Source of the DNA: Hyperoodon ampullatus
Taxonomy: Eukaryota > Chordata > Mammalia > Artiodactyla > Ziphiidae
Direction of reading: 5' to 3'
Assembly (NCBI GenBank): GCA_949752795.1
Contig: OX457068.1
Location: 59,833,582-59,897,581 of the forward strand
Length of the DNA: 64,000 bases
Shown here: positions 1-12,199 of the stretch, in pieces
Layout of the letters: each line of letters opens with the position of its first letter
Numbering within the stretch: position 1 is the stretch's first letter
Notes under the pieces: model-generated
Told to the model about the DNA's origin: nothing
The model's database searches: none
Seen by the model: only the letters and a program-made list of their open reading frames with translations
Position numbers and translations under genes: made by a program

Positions 1-408
1 TTCATTACTCCCTAGTGTGTAAGTCAATAATGTGTGAACCCAGCAAGCTGAACAAACCATTCAATCATCCCAGCACTTATTAGGTGTCTGATGTTACAGT
101 AGGCATGATGAGACATACAATATGTTTATAACACATGGACACATTAAATATTTCTGATACATATTAAATGAATAAATATGAAATATATTAACATAAAATA
201 GACATAAAACTGATGATCCTTATAGCAGATTATGCACTGCCAAATATAGATATCAGTTTCTATGAGTTCAGAATACAAAACAGGATGACAGTGGATTATA
301 GTGAGATGAAAAATATAAACCTTAAAATCATCTGGGGAATGTCACCTGGAAATAAAAAAATAATTTCAGTGAAATAAAGCACTAAATTTATTTTTCTTAA
401 ACTCATAG
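1..408. other. AT-rich single-copy DNA, no gene seen
   Basis: No long open frame, no recognisable repeat and no RNA gene. The stretch is strongly AT-rich and ends where L1 ORF2-like sequence begins. Confidence 0.5.
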
Positions 409-2569
409 AAATTAAAAGCTAAAAGTTGTTCTTTGGAAAGATGAACAAAATTGATAAACTTTTATCAAGACTCATCAAGAAAACAAAAAGAAGAGGGCTC
501 AATCAACAAATTAGAAATGAAAAAAGAGAAAGTACAACAGACACCACAGAAATGCAAAGGACCATCAGAGACTACTACAAGCAACTATATGCCAATAAAA
601 TGGACAACCTAGAAGAAATGGGTAAATTCTTAAAAATGTACAACCTCCCAAGACCGAACCAGAAAGAAATAGAAAATATGAACAGATCAATTACCAGTAA
701 TGAAATTGAATCAGTAATTTAAAAACTCCCAGCAAATGAAAGTCAAGGACAAATGGCTTCTCAATAATTCTACTGAAGATTTAGAGAAGAATTAACACCT
801 ATCCTTCTGAAACTATTCCAAAAAATTGCAGAAGAAGGAACACTCCCAAGTTCATTCTATGAGGCCACTATCACCTTTATACCAAAATCAGATAAAGATA
901 CTACAAAAAAATAAAATTATAGGTCAATATCACTGTTGAACATAGACACAAAAATCCTCAACAAAATACTAGCAAACTGAATCCAACAATACATTAAAAG
1001 GACCATAAATCAAAAGATGCAGAAGAAGCTTTTGACAAAATTCAACACCCATTGGTGATAAATACTCTCCAGAAAGTGAGCATAGAGGGAACCTACCTCA
1101 ACATGATAAAGTCCATATATGACAAATGCACAGCTAACATCATTCTCAATGGTGAAAAACTGAAGGCATTTCCTCCAAGATGAGGAACAAGACAAAGATG
1201 TCCACTTTCAACACTTTTATTCAACATAGATTTGGAAGTTTTAGCCATGGCAATCAGAGAAGAAAAAGAAATAAAAGGAATTCAAATTTGAAAGAAGTAA
1301 AACTGTCACTGTTTGCAGATGACATTATACTATAAACAGAAAATTCTAAAGACACTACCAGAAAACTACAAGAGCTCATTGATGAATTTGGGTAAATTTG
1401 CAGGATACATAATTAATATACATATTCCTTGCATTCCTATGCCTTAAAAATGAAAGAGCAGAAAAAGAAATTAAGGTAACAATTCCATTTACCATGGTAT
1501 CAAAAATAATAAAGTACCTAGGAATAAACCTATTTAAGGAAGCAAAAGACAAATACTCAAAAAAACTATAAGATGCTGATGAAAGAAATAAAAAATGACA
1601 CAAACATATGGAGGCACATACCATGTTCTTGGATTGGAAGAATCAATATTGTCAAAATGACTATATTACCCAAAGCAATCTAGAGATTCAATGCAATACC
1701 TATCAAATCACAAATGGCATTTTCTCAAAACCAGGACAATTTTTTTTACAATATGTGTTGAAACAAAAAAGATACTGAGTAGCCAAAGCAATATTGAGAA
1801 AGAAAAACTCAGTTGGAGGAATCAGGCTCCCTGACTTCAGACTATACTACAAAGCTACAGTACAAAACTGTGTGGTACTGATACAAAAACAGATATATAG
1901 ATCAATGGATCAGGATAGAAAGCCCAGAAATAAACCCATCCACCTATGGCCAATTAATCTATAGCAAAGGAGGCAAGAGTATACAATAGAGAAATGAGTC
2001 TCTTCAATAAGTGGTGCTGGGAAAACTGGACAGCTACATGTAGAAGAATGAAATTAGAACATTCTCTAACACCATATACAAAAATAAACTCAAAATGGAT
2101 CATATACATAAAAGTAAGGCCAGATACTATAAAACTCTGAGAGTAAAACTTAGGCAGAACACTCTTTGACATAAATCACAGCAATATGTATTTGGATCCG
2201 TCTCCTAGAGTATGAAAATAAAAACAAAAATAAACAAGTGGGACCTAATTAAACTTAAAAGTGTTTGCACAGCAAAGGAAACCATAAACAAAATGAAAAG
2301 ACAGCCCATAGAATGGGAGAAAATATTTGCAAATGAAGAGACTGAAAAGGAATTAATCTCCAACATTTACACACAGTTCATGCAGCTCAATATCAAAAAA
2401 ACCCAAATAACCCAATCAAAAAATGGACAGATAACCTAAATAGACATTTCTGCAAAGAAGACATACAGATGGCCAACAGGCACATGAAAAAATTCTCAAC
2501 ATTGCTAATTATTAGAGAAATGTTAATCAAAACTACAGTGAGGTATCACCTCACACTGGTCAGAATGGC

Positions 2570-2877
2570 ATGGACTTGAGGATATGGGGAGGGGGAAGGG
2601 TAAGCTGTGACAAAGTGAGAGAGTGACATGGACATATATACACTACCAAACGTAAAATAGGTAGCTAGTGGGAAGTAGTCACATAGCACATGGAGACCAG
2701 CTAGGTGGTTTGTCACCACCTAGAGGAGTGGGATAGGGAGGTTGGGAGGGAGGGAGATGCAAGAGGAAAGAGATATGGGAACATATGTATATGTATAACT
2801 AATTCACTTTGTTATAAAGCAGAAACTAACACACCATTGTAAAGCAATTATACTCCAATAAAGATGTTAAAAAAAAA
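2570..2877 (+). mobile_element. Nested L1 3' UTR fragment
   Basis: A 300-base L1 3' UTR beginning 'tggacttgaggatatgggg' and ending 'actccaataaagatgtt' plus an A run. It interrupts the ORF2 C-terminal region of the host L1, which resumes at about 2878 ('ctaaaaacaataaatgttgg'). The same 3' UTR type occurs at 44365-44676, 48942-49215 and, reversed, at 19432-19796, so it is the younger L1 class of this window. No clear target duplication. Confidence 0.85.
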
Positions 2878-3504
2878 GTCTAAAAACAATAAATGTTGGA
2901 GTGGGTGTGGAGCAAAGGAAACCCTCCTACACTGTTGGTGGGAATGTAAATTGGTACAACCACTATGGAGATAAGTATGGAGATTTCTTTAAAAACTAAA
3001 AATAGAATGACGTTGTGATCCAGCAATCCCACTCCTGGCTGTATATCCAGAGAAAACTATAATTTGAAAAAAATACAGGCACTCCAATGTTCATTGCAAC
3101 ACAATTTACAATAACCAAGATATGGAAACAATTCAAATGTCTATCAACAGAGGAATGGATAAAGGAGATGTGGTACATATATGCAATGGAATATTACTCA
3201 ACCATAAAAAAAGAATGAAATAATGCCATTGGTAGCAACATGAATGGACTTAGAGATTATTAAGAGAAAAACAAATATCATATGAGATGACTTATATGTA
3301 GAATTAAAAAAAATGATACAAATAAACTTATTTACATAGCAATTACCAAAGGGGATGGAAAGAGAGATAAATTAGGTATTTGGGTTTAACATATACACAC
3401 TACTATATATAAAATAAGTAAACTACAAGGACCTACTGTATAGCACAGGGAACTATACTCAATATCTTGTAATAACTCATAATGAAAAAGAATCTCAAAA
3501 AGAA

Positions 3505-3580
3505 TATATATATATATTTGTGTGTCTGTGTGTGCATATATTTATACACACATATATATGTGTGTGTGTGTGTGTGTATA
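3505..3580. repeat. TA/TG-rich simple repeat in the L1 3' UTR
   Basis: Alternating TA and TG/CA runs including 'tgtgtgtgtgtgtgtgtg'. They lie in the 3' UTR of the truncated L1 just before its terminal 'aactgaatcacttttctgta' block. Confidence 0.75.
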
Positions 3581-5963
3581 ACTGAATCACTTTTCTGTAC
3601 ACTTGAAACTAACACAACATTGTAAATTTAACTATAATTAAATTAAAAATAAATAAATATTCCAATTAAAATGCAAAGATTATCAGACAATAAAAATAAA
3701 TAGGCCAAGTAATAGACAAAAAAGGAAACAATATTTGATCCTCTGGAGAATTACATCTAAAATAAAATGACACAAAAAGTTAAAATTCAAAATATCAAAG
3801 AGATATGATATAACATGCATATAGTAACTGAAACTTGTGTATATAAATTCATTGACTAAATAGACTTTAAGGTAATATTTATTACTAGAGATAAAGAGGA
3901 GCATTTAATAATAATAAAAGCTGCTAATTCGGTGGAAAGTTATAACTAACATAAATTTATATGCTACCAAAATATAAAATAAAAGCAGAAATAAAGGGAT
4001 AAAAAGAAAAGCCTAAGTCAGAGCCAGAGGTTTGAAAACAACTGTCTTTACAAACTGATAGACAAACTGACAAGGAATCAGTAGATAGATAGAGAAATTG
4101 AAAAATACTATTATCAAAATGATCTAGATAGGTCACAAAAAATGTAGAACACATTTTTAATAACCATGCCAATTTTACAATAATGGATAATATGCTGGAT
4201 CATAAAGCAAATAAAGTATAAAACAAATGAAAACATAAAGCATATCTTCACTGATTGTAATGAATGAAAATAGAAAATAAAAACAAAAGTTTGAACATTA
4301 AAATACCTAAATTTTCAAAATTTTTAAGAAAACTTATTTCCAAATATTCTAATGGTCAATAAAAAAGTAAAATAAGAAAATATGTTAAATAATTACTAAA
4401 GAAAACAATATATCAAAATTTGTGGCATGCAGTTAATGAAGTACTTTCAGAGAAATTATTGCCTTAAAGACCTATTTGTAAAGTTATAAGGTTCCTCATA
4501 AAGAAACTTTTTTAAAATATTGCAAATGAAGCACAAATAAAAGTAGAAGAAAAATATACATGAGAACAAAAAATCTATTAAATCAAAAACAAGGTACAAG
4601 AGTCTCAAAAAGTTTATATCACTACACATACTTAAAATATCAATAGATAATAAGAGTAGAATATAAATACTGATATGTCAATAAATATGAAATTTTAGGT
4701 AAAATTAAAAATTGCTCAGAGAAAACATAACTTTAAAAATCTGATACAAGAACCAACTAGAAAATCGAATAATCCCAATTTCAATTTTAAAAAGTCAATC
4801 AATTTTTTAAAACAAGTTAGTCAAAAAAAAAAGTTGGTCAATGTAAATTATCACATTAACATAATAATAATATAATCATCTCAATATATTCAAATTTTTA
4901 ATCAACTTCAATACCTAATCATTATTTTAAAAAACCTAAAATATCCCAGAACCTCTTAACAAGTTAAAAATAGAAAAAAAACATTCTTAATCTGATAAAA
5001 AATATTATCTACAAAATTATTGAGACTAGTTGAATGTTTATCCCAGAGATAAGGAACAAAATTTAAATGTCTGCTATCACCAATTCAGTTCAAAAGTATC
5101 CTAAAGGCCCTAATCAGTGCAATAAAGAAAGAAAAAAAATGAACTCAGAAGTAGACAACATAACTGTATAGGTAGAACATACAGAAGAATTCAAAAATAA
5201 ATGACTGGAATTAATAGGTGCCATTAGTTAGGATTTGGGGTAGCATATCAATATAAACACTTCAATTGTATTTTGATATAGTGGCAACAAACAAGTGGAA
5301 ATGAAATTTAAAACACCATTCATAATAGCATCAAATACTTAGGATTAATCTAATAATAAGTGTGTATATCTCTACTCTGAAAATTACAAAAATTACCAAG
5401 AGAAATTAAAGAAGACCTAAATAAATGGAGAGGTAGAACATGTTCATATATTGGAAGATTCAATCATGTAAATATTTCAATCTCTTCTAAATTGATCCAA
5501 AGATTTAACCCAATCCTAATAAAAACTCCAGCAGTCATTTATTTTGGCATGTGGAAATTGACAATCTAATTCTAAAAGGGGCAAAAACATCAAAGAAGAA
5601 ACAGAACAAAGATGGAGAATTTATACTAGCAGGGCATATTATAAAGTTGTATTATTAAAACAGCCTGGTAATTATGTAAAGATAACTAAATGAATCGATG
5701 GGACAGAAAAGAGATCACAGAAACAAAGCTACACATACAGGATCACCTGATGAGAAAGGCACCACACCAGTGCAGAAGGAGGGGATGGGAGGAGAGAAAT
5801 TATGGTCTTTTTAGGAAATAGTGCTGCATCAAGTACATATCTGTATGGAAAAAAGTTTCAAAACATTGATCTTTTCCTCTTACCAAAAACAAAAGTAATT
5901 TTAAGTAAATTGCAAAACTAAAGGTGAAAGTAAAGCAACATTGTGTCTAAATTGCCATATAGT

Positions 5964-6218
5964 CTGTCATAATATTTATTTATTTATTTATTTATATTAT
6001 TATTTTTTTTTGTGGTACACAGGCCTATCACTGTTGTGGCCTCTCCTGTTGTGGAGCACAGGCTCCGGACACGCAGGCTCAGCGGCCATGGCTCACGGGC
6101 CCAGCCACTCCGTGGCATGTGGGATCTTCCCGGAACGGGGCACGAACCTGTGTCCCCTGCATTGGCAGGCGGACTCTCAACGACTGCACAACCAGGGAAA
6201 CCCCTGTAATAATATTTA
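5964..6218 (-). mobile_element. CHR SINE (tRNA-derived), minus strand, with target duplication
   Basis: SINE body at about 5996-6203, with its T run on the left, so it reads on the minus strand. It contains the family landmarks for the tRNA-like head ('accagggaaacccc' at the right end) and body ('tgtgggatcttcc'). Flanks 5964-5978 and 6204-6218 match at 14 of 15 bases ('ctgtcataatattta' versus 'ctgtaataatattta'). A short (TTTA)n run at 5975-5995 grew at the tail junction. It split the old L1. Short open frames across it are chance frames in the SINE. Confidence 0.92.
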
Positions 6219-7217
6219 GATGAGCAAAGATTTCTTAAATTTATGAGAAATCATCAAAATCAAGTAAAAAGATCAATGAATTGGGCTTCATTAAAAATTA
6301 AGAACCATCTATTCATTTGAGGATACTGTATAAGAGAGAGAAAAGGAAAGTATGGTGTGGGAGAAGATATTTGTTATACTTACCTGACAAACAATTTGTA
6401 TCCAGAATACATGAAGAATGCCCACAAATGAATAATAAAAACACAGACAAAGCCTCAAATATGGCTGAACTGAATGGGTACCTCCCAAAACAATATACTG
6501 AAATGTGATAGACTTCTGAACAGTGTTCAAATTCAGTAGTCATTTTAGAAATGCAAATGAAAATCACAATGAAATACAATATATAATCAACAGAATAGCA
6601 AAATTAAAATACATATATAAGTACAGTGACAATATCCAGTATTAATGAGAATACGTAGAATTTCTAATTTTTATACACTGCTGACCAGAATATAAATTGG
6701 TAGAGCTATACGGAAAACTGCTTGGCAATATCCTCTGATGCTGAGAATACCTTATGCTCCCCAAACTTCAATACTTGGTAAATACCCAAAAAGAATGTTG
6801 CATATGTGCAAAAGACATACTAAGAAGATTAGCAGCAGCAGAATTCATAATAGCCTCAAACTAGAACCAACCCTAAAGTAATCGATGATAGAATGAATAA
6901 GTTGTGATATAGTCATAGAACAGAATAAGATAGAACAATAGAAAGAACAAATGATAACTACACAAAAAAGCATGAGTGAGTCTCAAAAATATACCATTGA
7001 GGTAAAGAGACCAGGTATAAAAAGAATGCATTTCATGTAATTCCATGTATAAAATTTCAAGTAAGCCAAAACCACTCTGTGAAGATAGAAGTCAGAATAT
7101 GACTACAGAATATGGGAGGGGACAAGAGGGCAGACAGCAGAAGCAAGAAGAACTACAAAATATAGTCACCTAATCTATGACAAAGGAGGCAAGGCTATAC
7201 AATGGAGAAAAGAAAAA

Positions 7218-9905
7218 ATGAACAGACAAAACACAAGTAATGAAATTGAAACTGTGATTAAAAGTCTTCCAACAAACAAAAGTCCAGGACCAGATGGCTC
7301 AACAGGTGAATTCTATCAAACATTTAGAGAAGAGCTAACACCCATTCTTCTCAAACTCTTCCAAAATGATGCAGTGGAAGGAACACTCCCAAGCTCATTC
7401 TATGAGACCACCATCACCCTGATACCAAAACCAGAAAGAGATACTACAAAAAAAGACAATTACAGACCAATATCACTGATGAATATAGATACAAAAGTCT
7501 TCAACAAAATACTGCCAAACAAAATCCAACAACACATTAAAAGGATCATACACCATGATCAAGTGGGATTTATCCCAGGAATGAAAGGATCCTTCAATAT
7601 ATACAAATCAATCAATGTGATACACCATATTAACAAACTGAAGAATAAAATACATATGAGGGCTTCCCTGGTGGCACAGTGGTTGAGAGTCTGCCTGCCA
7701 ATGTAGGGAACACAGGTTCATGCCCCGGTCCGGGAAGATCCCACATGCCATGGAGCAGCTGGGCTCGTGAGCCATGGCCACTGAGCCTGCACATCTGGAG
7801 CCTGTGCTCCGCAACGGGAGAGGCCACAGCAGTGAGAGGCCCACGTACCACGAAAAAAAAAAAAAAAAAAAGATATTCTTACTAGATACAGAAAAATATT
7901 TTGACAAATTAAACACCCATTTATGATAAAAAAAAAAAAACTCTTCAGAAAGTGGGCATAGAGAGAACCTACTTCAACATAATAAAGGCCATATATGACA
8001 AAACCACAGCAAACATCATTCATAAAAGTGAAACACTGAAAGCATTAGCACTGAGATCATAAACAAGGCAAGGATGTCCACTCTCACCACTATTATTCAA
8101 CATAGTTTTGGAAGTCCTAGCCATGGCAATCAGAGAAGAGAAAGAAATAAAAAGAATACAAATTGGAATAGAAGTAAAACTGTCACTGAAGAAGACATGA
8201 TACTATACATAAAGAACCCTAAAGATGCCACCAGAAAACTTCTACAGCTAATCAATGAATTTGGTAAAGTAGCAGGATACAAAATTAATGCACAGAAATC
8301 TCTTGCATTCCTATACACTAACAATGAAAGATCAGAAAGTGAAATTAAGGAAGCACTCCCATTTACCATTGCAACAAAAAGAATAAAATACCTAGGATTA
8401 AACCTACATAAGGAGGTAAAAAACCTGTACTCAGAAAACTATAGGACTGATGAAAGAGATCAAGATGACACAAACAGATGGAGACATATACCATGTTCTT
8501 GGATTGGAAGAATCAATATTGTGAAAATGAGTATACTACACAAATCAATCTACAGATTCAATGCAATCCTTATCAAATTACCAATGGCATTTTTCACAGA
8601 ACTAGAACAAAAAATCTTAAAATGTGTATGGAGACACAGAAGAGCCCGAATAGCCAAAGTAGTTTTGAGGGAAGAAAATGGAGCTGGAGGAATCAGACAC
8701 CCTGACTTCAGACTATACTACAAAGCTACAGTAATCAAGACAATATGGTACTGACACAAAACAAAAATATAGATCAATGCAACAGGATAGAAAGCCCAGA
8801 TATAAACACACACACCTGTGGCCACCTAATCTATGACAAAGGAGACAAGGATATACAATGGAGAAAAGACAGTCTCTTTAGTAAGTGGTGCTGGGAAAAC
8901 TGGACAGGTACATGTAAAAGAATGAAATTAGAACACTCCCTAACACCATACACAAAAGTAAACTCAAAATGGATTAAAGACCTAAATGTAAGACTACACA
9001 CTATAAAACTCTGAGAGGAACACATGGGAAGAACACTAATTGACATAAATCACAGCAAGATATTTTTTGACCCACCTCCTAGAATAATGGAAATAATAAC
9101 AAAAATAAAGAAATGGGACCTAATGGAACTTAAAAGCTTTTGCACAGCAAAGGAAACCATAAACATGGTGAAAAGACAGCGCTCACAATGGGAGAAAATA
9201 TTTGCAAATGAAGCAACTGGCAAAGGATTAATCTCCAAAGTTTACAAGCAGCTCATGCAGGTCAATATCAAGAAAACAACCAACCAAATCCAAAAATGGG
9301 CTGAAGACCTAAATAGACATTTCTCCAAAGAAAATATACAGATTATCAGGAAACACATGAAAGGATGTTCAACATCACTAATTATTAGAAAAATGCAAAT
9401 AAAAACTACAATGAGTTATCACCTCACACCTGTTAGAATAGGCATAATCAGAAAATCTATAAACAACAAATGCTGGAGAATATGTGGAGAAAGAGGAACC
9501 TTCTTGGACTGTTGGTGGGAATATAAATTGGTACAGCCACTATTGAAAACAGTATCGAGGTTCCTTAAAAAGCTAAAAATAGAATTACCATATGACCTAG
9601 CAATTCTACTACTGGGGATATACCCAGAGAAAACCATAATTCAAAAAGACACATGCACCTTAATGTTCATTGCAGCAGTATTTACAATAGCCAGGTCATG
9701 GAAGCAACCTAAATGCCTACTGACAGATGAATGGATAATGAAGATGTGGTACATATATACAATTGAATATTACTCAGCCATGAAAAGGAATGAAACTGTG
9801 TCATTTATAGAGATGTGGATGGATCTAGAGACTGTCATACAGAGTGAAGTAAGTCAGAAAGAGAAAAGCAAATGTCTTATATTAATGAATATATGTGGAA
9901 TCTAG
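7218..9905 (+). pseudogene. L1 ORF2 remnant (RT and C-terminal region), broken
   Basis: Reverse-transcriptase protein of L1, no longer functional. Open pieces: 7218-7706 (RT start, '[19 protein letters not shown]' and 'HDQVGFIPG'), 8074-8754 (RT and thumb, '[10 protein letters not shown]' and '[12 protein letters not shown]'), and 9024-9905 (C-terminal domain through 'MWYIYTIEYYSAMKRNE', natural stop at 9903-9905). The catalytic FADD box is lost: the equivalent site near 8180 reads 'aagaagacatgata', where the others have a 'tttgcagatgac'-type sequence. A CHR SINE interrupts the palm at 7660. The 293-codon C-terminal frame is the longest open ORF2 piece here, consistent with moderate age. Confidence 0.9.
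7659..7872 (+). mobile_element. CHR SINE (tRNA-derived), plus strand, inside L1 ORF2
   Basis: Near full-length CHR SINE: tRNA-like head 'ggcttccctggtggcacag', an internal B-box-like 'ggttcatgcc', the conserved body and an A run at 7854-7871. It interrupts the RT of the host L1 between 'aataaaatacatatg' and 'gatacagaaaaatatt', so it is younger than that L1. The target duplication is not clear. Confidence 0.93.
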
Positions 9906-10225
9906 AAAAAATGGTAGAGATGACCCAGTTTGCAAGGCAGAAATAGAGACACAGATGTACAGAACAAATGTATGGACAACAATGGGGGAAAGTGGAGGGT
10001 GGTGGTGGTAGTGGGATGAATTGGGAGATTGGGATTGACAGATATACACTAATATGTATAAAATAGATAACTAATAAAAGCCTGCTGTATAAAAAATAAT
10101 AATAATAAAAGAATATGGGAGGGTGTAGTGAATCTTGGAGGCAATAAAATAGGGAGTTTTTCAGGCTCTGGAAATGCTCTGACTCTTTATTTGGGTGGTG
10201 GTTACATAGGTGGTTTAACTTTGTA

Positions 10226-10846
10226 AAAATGCACTGAATGCACACTGATGTTCATTGCAGCACTATTTACAAGAACCAGAACAAGGAAGCAATCTAAATG
10301 TCCACTGACAAAGGAATGGATAAAGAAGCTGTGGTACATATATACAATGGAATATTACTCAGCCATAAAAAGGAACAAAATAGTGCCATTTGCAGAGATG
10401 TGGATGGACCTAGAGACTGTCATACAGAGTCAAGTAAGTCAGAAAGAGAAAAACAAATATCATATAACATTGAGTATATGTGGAATGTACAAAAATGGTA
10501 CAGATTAACTTATCCTCAAAGCAGAAATAGAGTCACAGATGTAGAAAACAAACTTATGGTTACCAAGCGGGAAAGAAGGAGATGGGATGATTGGGAGATT
10601 GGGATTGACATATATACATTACTAAGTATAAAATAGAGAACTAATGAGAACCTACTGTATAGCACAGGGAACTTTATTCAGTTCTCTGTGGTGACTTAAA
10701 TGGGAAGGAAATCTATAAAAGAGAGGCTATATGTATATGTATAGCTGATTCACTTTTCTGCACAGCAGAAGCTAACACAACATTGTAAAGCATCTATACT
10801 CCAATAAAAATTAATTTTAAAATAAAAAATAAATAAAATGCATTGA
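10226..10846 (+). mobile_element. Short L1 3'-end insertion with 12-bp target duplication
   Basis: Last codons of ORF2 ('MFIAALFTRTRTRKQSKCP' and 'YTMEYYSAIKRNK', 10248-10508) plus 3' UTR, ending in an A-rich tail at about 10834. Flanks 'aaaatgcactga' (10226-10237) and 'aaaatgcattga' (10835-10846) match at 11 of 12 bases. It lies in the 3' UTR of the old L1, which resumes directly afterwards. A normal 5'-truncated integration. Confidence 0.88.
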
Positions 10847-10914
10847 GTTGTATGCTTAAGTTTTGTGTCCTTAGTGAATGTATGATATACTTCATTAAAA
10901 CATAGTTTAGTGCC

Positions 10915-10916
<2 letters not shown>

Positions 10917-10950
<34 letters not shown>
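10917..10950. repeat. (CA)n microsatellite
   Basis: About 17 uninterrupted CA units at the end of the old L1. A pure tract of this length is likely to vary in length between individuals. Confidence 0.97.
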
Positions 10951-10952
<2 letters not shown>

Positions 10953-12199
10953 CAGAGGAAAAGGTAGGTGCCTTTAGTTATCAATTATAGTTCTGGTCCT
11001 TCACTACAAATGTAGCATCTGATCATGCACATTCTCTCTCTCCATCTCTCTCTTATCCTCTCTCTCTCTTCCTTTTTCCATTTCTTGCTCCTCTCCTCAT
11101 TTATCCTGCTATTGAATCCCTGTCTAATGCTTTTATGTTTTTCCCATCACCTTATATTACTTCTGGAGGTACCACTTTTTCTTCATCTTCACAAGGACCT
11201 TACATCTGGTGACCTAATTGTACTGTCCAGTTCTCAGTAGCCCCAAAATATATGCAATAGAATGTTTAATATTTAATATTTCTGTTCACTTAACCCAAGC
11301 TTTTATGAGACTGTTAACATAGGAATTATAATAGGTAAGTAAGGTTAACCTCCATTTATTTCTCTAGTTATGTGAGTTCCACTTTATAGTCATTTCAAAT
11401 GCTTGGAGGAGTCTCATTAACTTTACAAGGTAAGACTGGATTTACAGTGCAAATATGTATATGGAGAAAGCAACACCTGCAGGTTCTGTTTTTATTGGAG
11501 GTTTTCTGTTGCCTTTTTCTCTCTCTAATGCAGATGCATTTTACAGGATTACTTTTTATGGAACAAGATGGACAGGCAATAAAATGCATATGGCAAGGTT
11601 CCTCTTCCAACAGGCACTCAGGTGAGAGGATGTGCCCAAAGACTATGAATTTTATGAGGGGTTAATGCAATTAATGTATTTTACATTATTTTGAATAACA
11701 AACAACATTTCCCCAAGCCTCTGTTTCAGGTAGCATATTTTCTAAACAAATTCACATCTTTTAAGTAAACTTTAAAAACAAGTATAAGATTATTTTTAGT
11801 TCTAAATTATTTTTATCTGCTTTAACTAGTTCTTCTTTCCAGAGATTAGACCATGAAATAATTAAATTGAGTGTTTCTTATTTTCATTCAGCTTTGACTA
11901 GTTCTTAACTCTGAAGCTTAACTATTTTGAGCATATGATGAAGGAACAAGCTGCGATTATTATGCAGTCATCCTTCACTATTATCAAGTATTATCTAATA
12001 AGCATTCAATCATTAGAAGTAGGAAAATATACAGAATACATAAATGCCAGTCAAATGAATACATAGGGTATATTTCAATAGTACCCACTACTATGTGTAA
12101 AATTTATAACAAATATTAATAGTTAATTGTTTACCATGTGAAGTTGTGTTTTTCTTATGTTGAAGTAGTGTGTGACACATATGTCTCTATTGCATGCTG
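10951..12199. other. Single-copy DNA with a CT-rich tract and one exon-like segment
   Basis: 11028-11100 is CT-rich ('tctctctctccatctctctc'). The rest looks single-copy. 11534-11621 has the form of an 88-base internal exon: polypyrimidine tract and AG before it, 'cag/gtgaga' after it, and two open frames. No similarity is recognised and no neighbouring exon is seen, so it is only a candidate. I see no other gene. Confidence 0.4.

Larger units (their letters stand above)
409..3658 (+). mobile_element. 5'-truncated L1 retrotransposon (ORF2 and 3' end)
   Basis: The sequence starts inside ORF2, at the segment equivalent to '[18 protein letters not shown]' just upstream of the reverse transcriptase, and runs through RT and the C-terminal region to a 3' UTR with short TA/TG runs and an A-rich end near 3658. 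Every ORF2 piece is broken by stops and frameshifts; the longest open fragment is 98 codons (426-722). About 90 bases are missing near 1005, where the 'HDQVGFIPG' region should be. EN and ORF1 are absent, so this is an ordinary 5'-truncated insertion. A second L1 3' end interrupts it at 2570-2877. I could not find a convincing target-site duplication. Confidence 0.9.
7107..10123 (+). mobile_element. Rearranged younger L1 with 14-bp target duplication
   Basis: Flanked by the exact duplication 'agaatatgggaggg' at 7107-7120 and 10110-10123, the second copy after an A/T-rich tail ('aataataataaaa'). The insert has three parts: about 40 bases (7121-7163) that may come from an L1 5' region (inference); about 50 bases (7164-7213) of ORF2 that belong 1.6 kb further downstream (compare 8821-8869); then ORF2 from upstream of the RT through the C-terminus and a 3' UTR. 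A CHR SINE lies inside ORF2 at 7660-7872. ORF1 and EN are missing. The broken order lies within one pair of duplications, so the rearranged copy was probably made during a single integration. Confidence 0.88.
3700..10905 (+). mobile_element. Old, fragmented L1 split by three later insertions
   Basis: Strongly diverged L1 in the + direction. Weak EN and ORF2 similarity runs from about 3700. RT and later ORF2 matches become clearer from 5040 ('gtctgctatcaccaattcag'; 'ctaaataaatggagaggtag'). A 3' UTR lies at 6220-7106. The 3' UTR continues at 10124-10225 and ends at 10847-10905 ('ttgagttgtatgcttaag'). Between these pieces sit a CHR SINE (5979-6203), a younger L1 (7121-10109) and an L1 3' end (10238-10834), each with its own target duplication. 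No useful reading frame remains. The left boundary is uncertain because of decay. Confidence 0.75.

Noticed and set aside
7659..7740. tRNA-like head with A- and B-box-like motifs
   Set aside because: It is the promoter head of a tRNA-derived SINE, not a tRNA gene; it cannot be folded into a full cloverleaf with the expected length and anticodon arm.
7630..8023. Overlapping frames on both strands across 7608-8023
   Set aside because: They translate the CHR SINE and its A run; the same peptides recur at 5941-6219, 13886-14367 and 32176-32515 wherever the SINE lies.
10917..10950. Regular repeats that might suggest a CRISPR array or satellite
   Set aside because: Plain CA dinucleotide repeat; no spacer structure anywhere in the window, and the DNA is mammalian.
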